From contig NC_088112.1 of NCBI RefSeq assembly GCF_036370855.1, positions 19,770,469 through 19,834,468 of the forward strand: a stretch of DNA of 64,000 nucleotides, in the 5' to 3' direction. Below, one piece after another: positions 1-12,700 of this stretch. The DNA comes from Dromaius novaehollandiae (lineage: Eukaryota; Chordata; Aves; Casuariiformes; Dromaiidae). The stretch's first letter is position 1. Each line of letters begins with the position of its first letter. Under the pieces are notes generated by a model. The model made no database searches, had not been told where the DNA came from, and was given only the letters and a program-made list of their open reading frames with translations. Both the position numbers and the translations under genes were made by a program.

Positions 1-3000
1 TCCCCGTTCGGCGAAAAAAAGTCAAAACGCCATAAGTCATTTTTAGTCTGCTGACACCTCCAAGTGATAAAATAATTGAAAAGATGACTTTATTGATAAA
101 ACGTACATAGAGATCTTAATCAAGCCAGCAATGAAGTCATTTCTGCCAATTAAGTTTCACTCATTCTGCGGTTGGAAGTAATCAAAGCGAACGCAGCGTT
201 ATCAATGGCGCATCGATGGGAAACGCCGGCAGTGCCGGGCCCGCAGGGCATCACGGCGTGCCCTCCGCTCCCACCAACCATGCAGGACAGCAGGGCTGGA
301 CTTCGTTACCTAATTAATGGGCAATACTTTGAATATACCCTATCCAAGCCTTATTTGAAAGCCAAAGGCAGTCACAGGGATAGTGTTAGCTCACAGCTCC
401 CATTCGGAGCCGACTTCTGTCTCCCTGCACTTCAAGCTCCCTGGAAGCTCCGTGTCGGTTGAAGGTCAGGTGGTGCTGGGCAGCCCTTCTCCTCCCTTGC
501 TGCTATTTCCACAGCTCCCGTCCCAGACGAGGCACCTTGCACCCAGGAGCAGTCAGGACTTGGACTTTCTTGAGTAAGTTGCCATATGTGAAAGACTTTG
601 AATTAAATTCTCATAAAGGTTGCAAAAAAGCAAAGAAACCTCATTATTTACCGCTTTTCCTAATACTTCAAAAGTGTTCCTTCAGGGTTATTTTTGCCCA
701 GCCCAAGTTATTCAAGTTAATGAAGTTCCATTCGTTATCACTGTTTGAAATATTCCCGTTAGGTATTATTTGCCTTCGTGGTGTCCAAATTGTGAGAACG
801 GTTCTCACGCAAAATAATAACAAATGCAATTTGGCTATAAGTATAATGTTTTATCTATTTAATATCAGACACAGAATATCTGGCAGTCAATGCATAACAA
901 AACACATGAATTAATTTGCTAGAGGTAGTGAGTGATAAAACGACAATAACAGTATAACTTCATAGCTACGGACTCATCAGACCACAGAGTCTGTGGCCAG
1001 ACCCTGGCCACACGTTAATTTTAATACAGAGAAAAGTGAGGCACAGAGAGATTTGTTCCACGTGGACACAGCATCCTGAGCAGCTCGCATGCTGCTCCGC
1101 GATGTTAATCCAAATCCTTCCTCTGCCATTGCAGAAATGACTGGTGGAGCCAAGAAATCTGCAGAAGGACTTCAATGCCCAAGCACGAAATTGCGATCTT
1201 CAAACCTCACTGACCTTGCAGAAGACATCTATAAACATCTGTGCTTTCTGCATTACAGCTCTCCAGATGTCTAAAATTCCCAGAAGTTGCTGGCTCCTCA
1301 TGGAGATGAGCTCGAGCATGAATTGTGCCGGGGTCTGCGGAGGGGCTTTCTCATCCCATCACCCTGAGATGCAGGGGCCCGGCATTGTGTCTCCTCGCAG
1401 GAGGGCTGTCCTCCTCCATGTCATGCTCCACGAATATCACCGTCAAGTAGGCGAGGGGGGAAGCCTGTGGCTCACGAAAGGCAGCAGCACTCCACCCCAG
1501 CCCCGGGCTTTCCCTCACCCCAGGGAGGCTGAGGACAAGTCGCAGCAGGTCGCCGCTTCGAGCTCCCAGGGAAGTGCTGGGGCAAGGTGCTGAAAGCTGC
1601 TCCAGCGAGGTGGAGCTGTGCTCCGAGGAGGAGGCATCACCATTCCCGCTCGGGAGCAGCACCGCAGCAAAGCAAAAAGTGGCCGATGGACAGCCACCAT
1701 GGAGAGCACGTCCTCCCTGATCGGTGTCCCTCCTACCTGGCCTCACGTTGCCCTCACCACTGTCACGGTGCCGCCTGGTACCAGTCCCTGTCCGTGAGAA
1801 GAAGGTGCCAGACAGGTATTTCTTGGTGCGGGCTTGTTTATATGCATGCAGCTTGCACATACACATCGCGCACTGCCCCGGGCACAAAGGCCACTTGGGG
1901 CTGTTCTCTCTGGTATGAATGTCCTCGCTGCCATTTGGTGTTTCACTTTGGCTTCTGCAAGGAAGGGACACTGATATCTCCTGCTCTGCTCCGTGAGTCC
2001 AGTGGCGGCAGAATTAGGCCTTCAGAAGGGAAAACACAGACATGAAACAGGGGCTTATGGAGCGGCAAAGTCAGTAACAGAGAGATTGTTATATCTAAAT
2101 TAGGTCTGTTTCCTTAAATTATGCATCCTAGACACAGGGCATGCATGCAATTGAAGGGAGACCAGGACTCAAAGGGACGAGCACCACAGCTCGCCTCCAC
2201 GTTGGCTCCATGCCACTGAGGGATCAGACTGGGGAGATCATCTGAAGCACTGGTATCACACTTCAAGCATTACACACCCGTTCCTTTCCCCATGAACTTT
2301 CTGAGTATCCGCATGTGGATGCGGATTTAGCATCCAGGTGACATGGTGCTCGCTTTGCAGGAGGCCAGAGGAGGAAGGGAGGGAGCTCCCCAGGCAGCCC
2401 AGCGACGTGAGCCAGCTCACTCAGGGCATTTCACCCTCTCTCAGAGCAAGCAAAGTGGCAGAAAACTTCTCTTTTGTTGACTTTGCTGTGGTGTTTGCTC
2501 ACGTCTTGGTTGCATGAGCCCTCGGAGAGCGGGAAGGGACTCCTGGGAGGGACGTGGAGGACGCACCTGGTGCCAGATGGATGGGATCTGTGAGGAGCAG
2601 CACAAGGGCATGCGGTGTGAGTGCTACACCTCACTTCTCCAGGTCGCCACCATTTCAGGATAAATGTCGTTATTTATCTCACAGTCGTTCATCTGGAAGA
2701 GGCTTCGTGGCGTTCACCCATCCCATGGCCCCTGACCTGCATGATCCAGAGCAACAGCTAAACTGCTGCCAGTCCTGGTGCCAGCTGTCATGCTTCTATT
2801 GAATGTCACCTATATTTGGCATTTTTCTTAAATCCCCAGCTGCTGGAGTCACACAGATAGGCAAGAAGCTCAACTTTCCTTTCTTCTTTTTCCACCCAAG
2901 CTGCCTACAGAAAGCATGACCCGACTTGTAAGCTAAAGGCTTGGGATTGCAAAGACAAGTCATAAACACCATCCGTCCACTACTGGATCAGGAGCTCAAT

Positions 3001-5308
3001 ACCTTTAAGCCAAATTCACAACTTTCTGCAACCCAGTTCCTATTTTTTCATTTCTAGAGTTGGCAATGCTTTTCAATGGTCCATTTGAACAGACAGAGAG
3101 GGTGATTCTCTACTGTCTTGCAAATGGTGGATGTTTGTATCCTTAAAGAGTGAGTCTGGATCCTTATTGCAGCATGCAACTAGTTGGTGTTACACCAAAA
3201 TAACGTCAAACCAGTTCAAAGGGTGATTCAAGGGTCATATCCATTAAGCAGACCATATCTCCCTGTAAGCTCACATAAACTTAAAGCAGAAATGTACAAC
3301 TGCTTTTTAAAAATGTTAGAAACTCCAGAATGCAGGAAGCCATGCATGTGATTAGAGTGGAAGAGGATTTTTAATAAAAAATTATTATGGCGACTCATTG
3401 AAACCAAATTGTTTTCTAGAATTGAATCACATTGGTCAAAATGCCTATTAGAAAGGCTGTGTAGGTCCTTGGTGGAAACTGGTCCCAGCCAGAGCCATTC
3501 CCTGTCCAGGCAGTGACGTGCTTCTGCCCAACCACATAAAGCAATGAAAAGAAATGAAGAAAGATTAAGTGAAATGCTAATTCCATTTTAATTAAATGCT
3601 TTATATCAACATCTATCTCACTTACAATGGGTAATTTCCTATTTCCAGGTACATTTTAAGGCTTACTTAAGCTTCATTTGTAAGGTGTTTTTATTGACCT
3701 ACTTAATAGTGGATTTGTGTTGCTTTATAATCCATTGTAGTCCTAAGCCCAGACCGAAGAGATACTCTTATGCGGATGCAGAAGTTTGCACAGAGCAACG
3801 GTGAAACCAATGAAACTGTGCTTGCACTTAACTTGGGGTGTCTGTCGGAGTGCTCTGTTACATCAGGGTGCTGGTGCAGAAATTTTGACCTCTCCTCTGA
3901 ATTTCTGTTTTTTGATTTGCTATTGACCTTGAAAATTTGAGGTTGTACTAAGGCTTGCTGTAAGGAGTTTCAAGTCAGCAAAACCTCGTGTCATTCAGGC
4001 TGGTTTTGCTGGCATCACAACAATGCCAGCACAAATTTTAGGGGGAAAAAATTAAAAATTAAAAATTAAAGGGGATTGCACTCAGCACCAGCCCTTGAAC
4101 TCTGTGTTGACGGGACATCTCAGAATACATTTTCCTTCTGCCTACCTGGCAAAGTATCTTGATGATTGCTCACAGCCGTCACGGAACGAATTGATAGAAA
4201 TTGTGCTGCTAGGCAAAAGAGGAGAACTGGAAAGTCACTCCCATTTATCTTAAATGTTTGAACCAGGTGCACCTAAAAAAAAAACCCATAAGGTTGCTAT
4301 TCATTGCTGTATTATTGCAATTGTTTGTTCTGTAATTAGTGATGATAGGTAAGCAAGCTGTGAGTAAAGCAAATAATAAGTGAGTAAATGGAACGGCATT
4401 CCATATGGGAAGAAAAGCAACAAAACGAGACCTGAAAATGACACTGTAAGGGTATGCTAATCTCTCTTTGCTTATTATTTCATTAGCACCCGACTTGCAG
4501 ATCAAGGGCTTTCTACCTGAATGTGGCAAGCAGGTGGACTTCCAAAATCCGCTCTGAGTTCAGGTGCGCAGGAAACTGCATGTCTGCGCCGGAGTGGTCC
4601 CACGGCATCAATCAGCAGATTCTCAGTTGATGGATTAAAACAACAGAAAGGTCTTACCCTAAGTCACACGGCACACGGAAAAGAGAGTGGTTTCCACTGA
4701 ATGTCATGTCTGGGGTTAGTGCTGGTATTGCTGAAGCTCTTGAAACGGTTTTGCTGTTTAAAGCAGGGGAAGGGTTTCCTGGGAGCAGTTTGTGCAAGAG
4801 ACTGGAGGACTGTCAAGCAAACAGATTTAGAAGCCCACTTCCATTGCAGATTGCATAATGCTTGAAAGCCTAAAACTTCAGCTCTGCAGAGGCTCTCTGA
4901 CATTTTACAAGGGCAAGGGAATAATAAAAGGGGAAAACACAGCTGGGTTGCATTTTGGGAAACAGTCTCTAACAGGGAGAACTGTGGTTGAAGCCGGTGA
5001 CTCCGGTCTCCACCCAGCTGGCAGCTCCTCCGCTCTTACCTGCCGCTGACCCGAACCATCCCCGCTGCCGCCCTGCCCGTCACCGTCGCTCTCCCTCCCA
5101 TTGCCACCCCCCACCACAGCCAGCCCAGCTCCTCCGACTCTCTTCCAGCCGCACAAGCCAGGACTTCGAGCTCTGCCCATTGCACGTAACTCCCCGAGAG
5201 GAACCAGCTCCTTGCAGGAACCCAGCTCAGCTCCCACGTGCCCTGGAGATGAGCAGCGGTGACCAGTGAGCTAGAACGGAGATGAGGGTTGGAAGTATAC
5301 TCACTCAA
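1..5308. other. Gene-free upstream DNA, first block
   Basis: No coding exon is supportable here: the open frames are short, overlap on both strands and show no protein family. The sequence is mostly unique and AT-leaning. The stretches 20-160, 590-950 and 3340-3740 are rich in TAAT, ATAAA and TTTAAT motifs and lack repeat signatures, the look of conserved non-coding DNA. A short TAAAAAT-type array sits near 4045-4070. I read this as distal PITX1 flank by inference from the gene at the right end; nothing in this block itself names a function. Confidence 0.6.
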
Positions 5309-5655
5309 AAAGAAGAGAAGAGAAGAGAAGAGAAGAGAAGAGAAGAGAAGAGAAGAGAAGAGAAGAGAAGAGAAGAGAAGAGAAGAGAAGAGAAGAGAAG
5401 AGAAGGGAGAAGAGAAGAGAAGAGAAGAGAAGAGAAGAGAAGAGAAGAGAAGAAGAGAAAAGAAGAGGAGAAGAGGAGAAGAGAAGAGAAGAAGAGAAAA
5501 GAAGAGAAGAGGAGAAGAGAAGAAGAGAAGAGAAGAAGAGAAAAGAAGAGAAGAGGAGAAGAGAAGGGAAGAGAAGAGAAGGGAAGGGAAGGGAAGGGAA
5601 GGGAAGGGAAGGGAAGGGAAGGGAAGAGAAGAGAAGAGAAGAGAAAAGAAGAGAA
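5309..5655 (+). repeat. Polypurine (AGAAG)n satellite, about 345 bp
   Basis: An almost pure A/G strand built from the pentamer AGAAG for its first half, then drifting to AAGAG/GAGAA variants and finally to a GGGAA block (about 5580-5625). Pyrimidines are absent from the + strand over the whole length. The long open frames on both strands here are repeat translation only (Arg/Glu/Lys one way, Leu/Phe/Ser the other). Mirror-symmetric polypurine tracts of this size are known to form intramolecular triplexes and to be length-unstable. Confidence 0.95.
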
Positions 5656-8600
5656 CATGCTATAGTGATTTGAAAGCACTGGGCTGTGCCCATGTCACCA
5701 TATTATCACCGCGCCACGTCACGCCAATGCCTTCCTCTGTTTCATTGCACGTGCATTTCCCATCACGCTCAGTCAGATCACACATTCTTCGGGGAGGAGG
5801 TGCAGGTCAGTTGTCAAAATTATTTAGGCACTGAAAGATGCAGAGAGGTGCCATGGGTGATTTCAAGACTGTCTAGAGGCTGGCTTTTTATAAACACTGT
5901 TTTCCTATCAATTTTAGTTCTGTCCTTACGACGTGTATCCCATTGCCCAGGGTGCACTTAAATAGAAGTTAAGTTTCTAACAGTGTTTTTTAAAAAGTCC
6001 ATATCTTATCTGCATCTTTAGGTACTTAAGGAGCTTCACAACTAGTCTACTCAGGCCCTGAGGCTTTGCAAGGGCTGGGGCTGCACCCTGCGCCCATCGG
6101 TGCCAAGCAGTGCTAGACAAGGGAAAAGCACTAAACACGGAGAAACTTCCACTGGGCAACCATCCTACCTCGCTGCCAGCATGGCACCACGCACCGTCAC
6201 CACCTGGGGAAACAGGAAGAAACCATAATGCTCTGATCATCTGGGGACACGGGAAAGTCGACAGAGAGCTGGAGCATTCACCAGCTTTTACTTTCTTTTC
6301 CCCTCATTTTTGCTCTCAGCGGGACAAGGTCCCCAGCAGACACTGCAGCATGGCTGGACGGTGACAGCTATTCCCAAGCTCCACCACTTGCTTTGCTGGG
6401 GCTTGAAGAGGAGTTTCTCCCTGCTAATTACTCACAGCAAAACCAATCTCTGCAGCGTCAGCTTTGTCAGTGACAGTCCTGAAGGATTGTCTGCCCCTCC
6501 TAGGTCACCTGGTGCACAAAGCATCATAACCCGATATAATATGCCATTAAAAAAAAAAACATCCAAGGCCCTAATTCTATTGTGGGGGCCATGTAATTAA
6601 ATAACTTTAAATGGGCGGCCTAGGAATATCGCACAAAGAACTGGAAAAAAAAGCCCAACAAAGTGATAAGATCACTTATTAGTGCCAAACTTTTGATTTA
6701 ATTATATATTCCTGGAGCCCTGTTCTCAAGGGAACTGCTTACACAACCACATGGTGAAACAAAAGAAGGGATTAAAACCTGTGGGAGAGAGGCTGGAGAA
6801 TTTGCTGCTGCTTCACAAAGAAAAATCTTCGCACATCTGACCAAGGAGAACTTGAGATTAAAGAACCGAGAAGGCTAAAAGAAAAGGATTTTCTTCTTTT
6901 TTCAATGATAGGGAGGTAATAAAATACTTGTTATCAACCCGAAACAGAGAATCTGCTGTAGCACCTCCCTCGTTAAGACTGTTAATATTCGCACGGGGGA
7001 CGGGGTGCACCAGAAGGGCAACGTCCCCTTGAATCACCATCTCTCAACTGCGCTTTTATTTTCAAGTCAGTTCCTTCACAGTTTGTCTCCACATTTCATT
7101 TTATCCTGAGTGCTAAATTCAAGGTAGCTGGATGCTGAAGAACTAGAAGGACACTGAAGGGCTAGAACCAGTCAGCTCATGTGAGAGTGATGTGAGGGTG
7201 AAAAATGCTTTATTCCATCTTTTGTGACCAAACCTTTGGCCTGTTTGCAAGGTCCAAGAAGTTTCCACCTTGTTTGCTTGGGTGTCCGGCACCTCTCCTG
7301 GAGCAGAGCCACCTCCGATCAATCTGCCCATCGCAAAGCCTTTAATTGAGCAGTTAACTGTGATTAACATCTCATCCTTGCCCACACACTTTGGCTATTT
7401 CAAAACCTTTTTGTTTTGTCCTCCGTGACATTTCTGTGACTCCTTTTTTCCCCTCCCTCTATTAGCATAGCCAGAAGTCTTGTTCGGGCCTTATCTTTTG
7501 CCACCTTCCTCTTTCAAAGCCCAGGCTACTTGGCTTTCCTGAAGCTACTTCACAACTGGATCTGCTTAAACAGTGCATCTCCTGCTCACGTCATTCCCTT
7601 TCCAGTCCCCAGGAGCTCCTTCTCGGGTGAACACTGCCTTCTTGTCCTGGTCTTCACAGGACTTGTCCCCCCACATGACCCTTGTAGAGAAGCCTTAGAT
7701 GGACGCATAAAAATCACCACGTCAAAATTCACGTATCTACACAGATTCAGCAAAACCCTGTGTCTCCAACAGAGCATGTCACAGTCGCACCACGCCATAA
7801 TTGCTAGAACCCACAGTCAAAGTGGAGAATGACCTGAAAATCTTTTCTTCTTCCTTTTGCTTTGTCCAGTTCCAACACGACAGCAGCACAAAATGTGATC
7901 TTCTCAGTGGCCAACTAACTTGTACAAACTGCCAGCTCAGAGCATGAGACCTGGACCTCAGGAAAGCCAAAACATAACTCCGAGCAATGGCTGAGGAATA
8001 AACAGAAATAAACAGAATTGCCTGGCAATAGGACCACACCATGAATATTTTTGCAATTATCCATCTGAAGATCTTCAGGCACTAAGATATCCATCTCCCC
8101 TCGAACAAACATATCCATAGTGACCCAGGAAGACTGCAGAAGTGTCACAGAGGGGTGCTGGCCACAAGCTGAGCTATCTGGGCAGCATTCACGTAGGTCT
8201 TATCATGCAAGTACCGAAGCAGTCAGCAGATAGCCAAGCCAGTGGAAGGGATGCAACAGCCACCTGAACTGCAGCAATAACAAGGAGGTGGATGGTGTTA
8301 TATGTGCTGGAGCCCATCTGTTTCTGCCTTTCTTTAGCTGCATGCAATGCTGAAGCTCCTAGTCTGCAGAGGGGTTGACTAAGGCAGTGTTTACTGCCAT
8401 CAGGAATTGGTCCGCAAAGTGATGACAAGCACCCAGCGGCTCTTCATGCCTGCCAGGAGCCTCAGTGGGAGCCAGCAGGCAGGTTTCGGATCAGTGAAAC
8501 AGCAATCCCATGAAATAGTAAGATGTTGCGCACTTAAAAGATAAGGACTTATTTACTTCCAGGCTTCTGAATCACCAAACGGCAAGACACAAAGTAGGTT

Positions 8601-8790
8601 TTCTCCCGAAGTTTGGTAGGTCCTGAAGGGAAAGAGGCTCACTACAAAGAGGTTTAGCCAGTAATCAATCACTCTTAAGGATCAAGAGCTTAATAGCTCT
8701 TAAAGATCAGATCAGAGCTCCAGAAGTTGAATGCACTTGTTCACGCTCTGCGGCCCTGGTGGAGGCACTGGTCCATGTGAGGTGATGGCG
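5656..8790. other. Gene-free unique DNA
   Basis: No supportable exon. An AT-rich block at about 6510-6760 has several TAAT/ATTA cores and a short perfect inverted repeat (6661-6677, seven-base arms, three-base loop). A second inverted repeat with AAGAGCT/AGCTCTT arms around TAAT lies at about 8684-8701. The rest shows no motif or repeat that I recognise. Confidence 0.55.
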
Positions 8791-9120
8791 AGGGGCAGCA
8801 GAGCCCGGCATCTCCCGGCACACAGCTCCGTCTCTCCCCCGGCAAGGACGGGGCGGCCGTGGCGGTGCGGAGATGACTTGGGGCCTGTCCAACATAATCC
8901 TATTCAAAGCAGTCATCTGTTAAACAACTGGAGACGGGCCAGCCCACACACTGCAGATCCGAACCTGAATTTTCCCAGAACTTGCGGCAGGAGTGCAGGA
9001 TCAGGAAGTGTTTTGAAAAAGAAGCATCACATGAGACGGGAGAAAACACTGAATTGCTGTCGAAACGCAATCGCCCAGCTACTGTTTATATTCAAGAAAC
9101 GTATCAACACTTTTAAAAAA

Positions 9121-9300
9121 AATGCCGCTTGCGTTTACGGCGGACCTTTCTCGCCGCGGAGCAGCCAAAGACGGCGCGTGAAGGAGAGCGGTGCGGATGT
9201 CCGCAAGGACCGGGCACGCGGGTCTCCCGGCTGGGTACCGCGGAGCCGGGGAGGGTCCGTGGCACTCCCGTTCCCGATGGGGCCAACCTGCCCCGATTTT
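9121..9300. promoter_or_regulatory. Orphan CpG-dense islet A
   Basis: About 27 CpG dinucleotides in 180 bp, inside otherwise CpG-poor AT-leaning DNA. It lies roughly 49 kb upstream of the PITX1 start codon. No exon can be supported in it: the open frames are GC-driven and overlap on both strands. CpG islets without a gene near developmental transcription factor genes often mark poised enhancers or non-coding RNA promoters; applying that here is inference. Confidence 0.5.
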
Positions 9301-9639
9301 AGCTACTCTTCCTGCTCCACCCCGAGACCTCCACCCGCGTGCTTTAACGACAGCCAGGATTTGGGCCAAAAACTCATACCAAGGACCTCGGTGAGGACTG
9401 ACCCTGGAAATATCCCCCCAACACGCCCAATCTGAAAGTAACCTTTGGGGCGGTTGTTTGGATATTTAAAGGAAAAATTCTGTGTTATGACAAACGGACA
9501 GTTTTCCCCATTTATTAAATGCTCATAATTTGTTTTAATGGTTTCTCTAAACAAGCAGACTTTTTTCTCGGCTCTTTGAGCTTTTAAATGACACAACTGT
9601 TATGCTAAAAGGGAAAAGGGTGATGATTTACATGTGGAG

Positions 9640-9797
9640 CGGGGCGGGGGCAGCCGGCAGGCGGGGGGACAGCTGCAACCCGTCGGACGTGGCTCCCCTC
9701 CGCCCCGCCAGCCCGTGTCCGCATCGCCCGCCGCGCATGCCCCTCCGCCCGCGGAGCCTGGTCGAGGGACCAAGCCGGAGCCGCGATGCTCTCTGGC
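9640..9797. promoter_or_regulatory. Orphan CpG-dense islet B
   Basis: A second GC-rich islet with about two dozen CpGs, some 340 bp after islet A and separated from it by AT-rich sequence (about 9440-9600). It includes GC-box-like GGGGCGGGG sequence near its left edge. No initiator, splice junction or protein similarity makes it a definite promoter. Islets A and B are probably one regulatory unit or the start of an unannotated non-coding transcript. Confidence 0.45.
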
Positions 9798-12700
9798 AGC
9801 CCCTAAAGCTTTACTACGCTTCTGGGGACCAGCAATAGCTGACATCTCTGGCTAATGCCGACTTCTACCTGCAGCCCCGGGGGATTCAGTGAAAAAATCA
9901 GACGCTTTGCTGCATCTCTCAGTATCAAAAAGTAGTTGGTGGGCCTGAACACCCACATAAGTAGCACAGCCAGCGGAAACCTTGTGGAAATCAGTGACTT
10001 CTACAAAAGTACCTTTTGTGGGTGTTGCAGGTACTTCTAGATCAGCCACAAGTGGCAAACGAGATGAAGAAATCCCGCTTGCTTTTCCCTTATGTATAAA
10101 ATTCATCCCAGGACTCCCAGGCATCTGTGCCAGCTGGAGTGCTTTCTTCTCGCACCGTGTTCCCTTTCCTTCTCTCTTCTTAATCTCTTTTCCTTGTATC
10201 TCTGGAGATTGCTCCTCTCTCTGTGGCAAAAGCTGCAAGAGGCGATTAAACGAGTTTGGGTGTGCAAGCCCCAGAAATGATTTTTCAGGAAACATCTTTG
10301 GATAGCAAGCACCTGACTCAGGCTTTTCTAAAGCCGTAGAGCAGGTTGGGTTATCTGATCACCCACAGGTATTTGGGTGGCATCTGCTGTCATTATTTCC
10401 TTCGTATGTACATAATCTGCAGGAAGCATGGAGCTATTCCGCCTGGGGAACGATTCCAAAGAATATACACAAAAGAAACAATATGTCATATTCACTTGCA
10501 GCATAGAGAGTAGGAGTTTCCTCATCTCCCCAGATCTATGAAGAAGATGTCAGCTTGAAGCTCTAGACGATAATGCAAAGGATGCACAGAGCCACTTGAG
10601 GGCCGATCGCCCTGCTCCTTGTTTTTCTTTTTCTCCGTTTGACTCTGATTGTTGTTTCTCAAAACTTTAAAATGTTTGTACAAACTTCCATCTTGGAAGC
10701 CCCGCAGAATAAACAAGAATATACATGAGCCGAAAGAAAATCCAGCAGACGGGAAAGAGTTTTTCTTTTTCAGCTTATGGGTGTAACCATTGTGGCAATT
10801 GAGAATATGCACAAAAATAACTATAAACCACACACACAGAGTCACTAAAAATTTCCACCTACCCATACTGGAAACTCAGGTACTCATTCAATATGATCCC
10901 AAGAAAATGTAACACTGAATCCTCAGAAAAAAGTTCAGGAAGCCAATAAACCTGGATTCCCTCAGATTGAGGGGCGAGCACTTTTCAAAGCCAAAGGCTG
11001 TCCTCAAAATCTGTCAGGGATTGGAACAAATTAGTGAGTCATCCTGAAAATCCCGTCTGACTTCAACATCTGTCTTGGAGTACAACAGACAAGGTGCTCC
11101 TTCCGAGAAGAGCACCAAGATCCTAAAAGATAGATCGTGTGTTAAAATGAAGACCTGTAAACAACTGGGGATTGCTGCAGTATTAGGAGAATGAGGACTG
11201 GCTGGACAACAAGAATTGTATTTGGCAAAAAAATACCAAGCTTCGACAATGGATTCTGTTCCAAATCAAGACAAAACTAAAAAATGAGAGAAAAAAATGA
11301 TGCACTGGCCCAAAGCTATAGTACAAGGGAATGCTTGTGTTTCCTACTCAAACCACACAGAGTAACTGTGTGAACCATGAGGCTGGTTGAGCAGAAGTAA
11401 GCACCATGAGCTATCAAGTTATTTAGCCTTCTGTGCTTTTTAGGTATTGGAAGAGATGTCATTCTGGTCCCGAGATATCTTTTCCATGCAAGTTACGTAA
11501 AAGATGATACATTTCTTTTTTAAAAAAAAAAAAAAAAAAAAAAAGTTATGGGTTGAACCCATTGCTGTATTCCAAATTAAAAAAAAAAAAAAAACCATCA
11601 AAAACCATTCCCAACCAGCTGTAGAGGTTTTACAAACCATATGCAGAAATGCAACCTGTGCAAGGTACTTCTCAGAGGTGGACCTTGAGCCACACTGAGG
11701 ATCCACTGTGCCTCTGCTAACCCCCCACCCAAACATATCTCTCCGGATGGTCCTTGGTGGTCTTTAGGAGGAGCACCATGGATGGCTGGATTGCAACAAT
11801 CCACTCTGGAGTAACCACAGGCAGGCACTACGGTGGCAAGATCTTTGTGATGAAGAACAGTTTGCAACCTCATTTTTCAGGGCAGTGACTGGGTCTTCCT
11901 CTGCAAAAGAAATAAGACATTTTTGCCAAGGCAGTTTCCAATCTGCAATCCAAATAGATATTGCGACATGCACTGAAGCTAACAATTATAGAAGCATCCT
12001 GGTTCCAGCATGTAATTTAAGAGTGCTAACTGTGCAGAAGACTGTATTCCCACGAAATCTACCTATTTTTGAGACAGGAAAACACCACCAGAACTCTGCT
12101 CACAGACCTACCTTAGCCTTGCTATCAATACAACATGGTGACAGCATTCATGTGAGTGAGATACAAAAGCGAGAACAATAATTACCTCCTTTGCCAGTAT
12201 TTATCTGGACAATGCAAACACTGTTGCTCCCATCCACACTAAAACATCGTGTGTAACCTTGGCCCCACCAAAGTCAGTAGAAATGTTACCCTTGGTTTGA
12301 ACAAGGTCAGGTTTTTACCCGTCTTACACAATCCAGTTGCTTCATACCCAGTCTTCCACCCACTCACGGACACTCAGGATCCAGATAGTCCTGAATGTCA
12401 CAGCTTGGGCCCGCTGCTAAAGAAAACTCACCTTGTCCCCTAGCAGCACATTTAAAGTAGCCAGCCCGTGACACAAACAGCGCGAGAAATCTAGTCGCTA
12501 CTGCTTCGTGTGTGCTATTCTTTGGCTAGATTAAACCTGCTTTATGGTAGTCCTTTCTGGGGAAAGTCTATGTTTGACCAACTTTCAGTAGCTTGTAAAC
12601 AAACCGAAGCAAAGATGTGCAATGCTCCTGAGGAGAAAGAGTCCTTTATAATACTACAGGCGCCTATCAGTAGTTAAACTGGAATCAAAGCTAATCCCTG

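Noticed and set aside
964..1060. Possible MIR fragment (GTGAGGCACAGAGAG)
   Set aside because: Only one short block matches and its flanks do not follow the family order.
5282..5834. Open frames over the polypurine tract on both strands
   Set aside because: These are translations of a pentamer repeat, not proteins.
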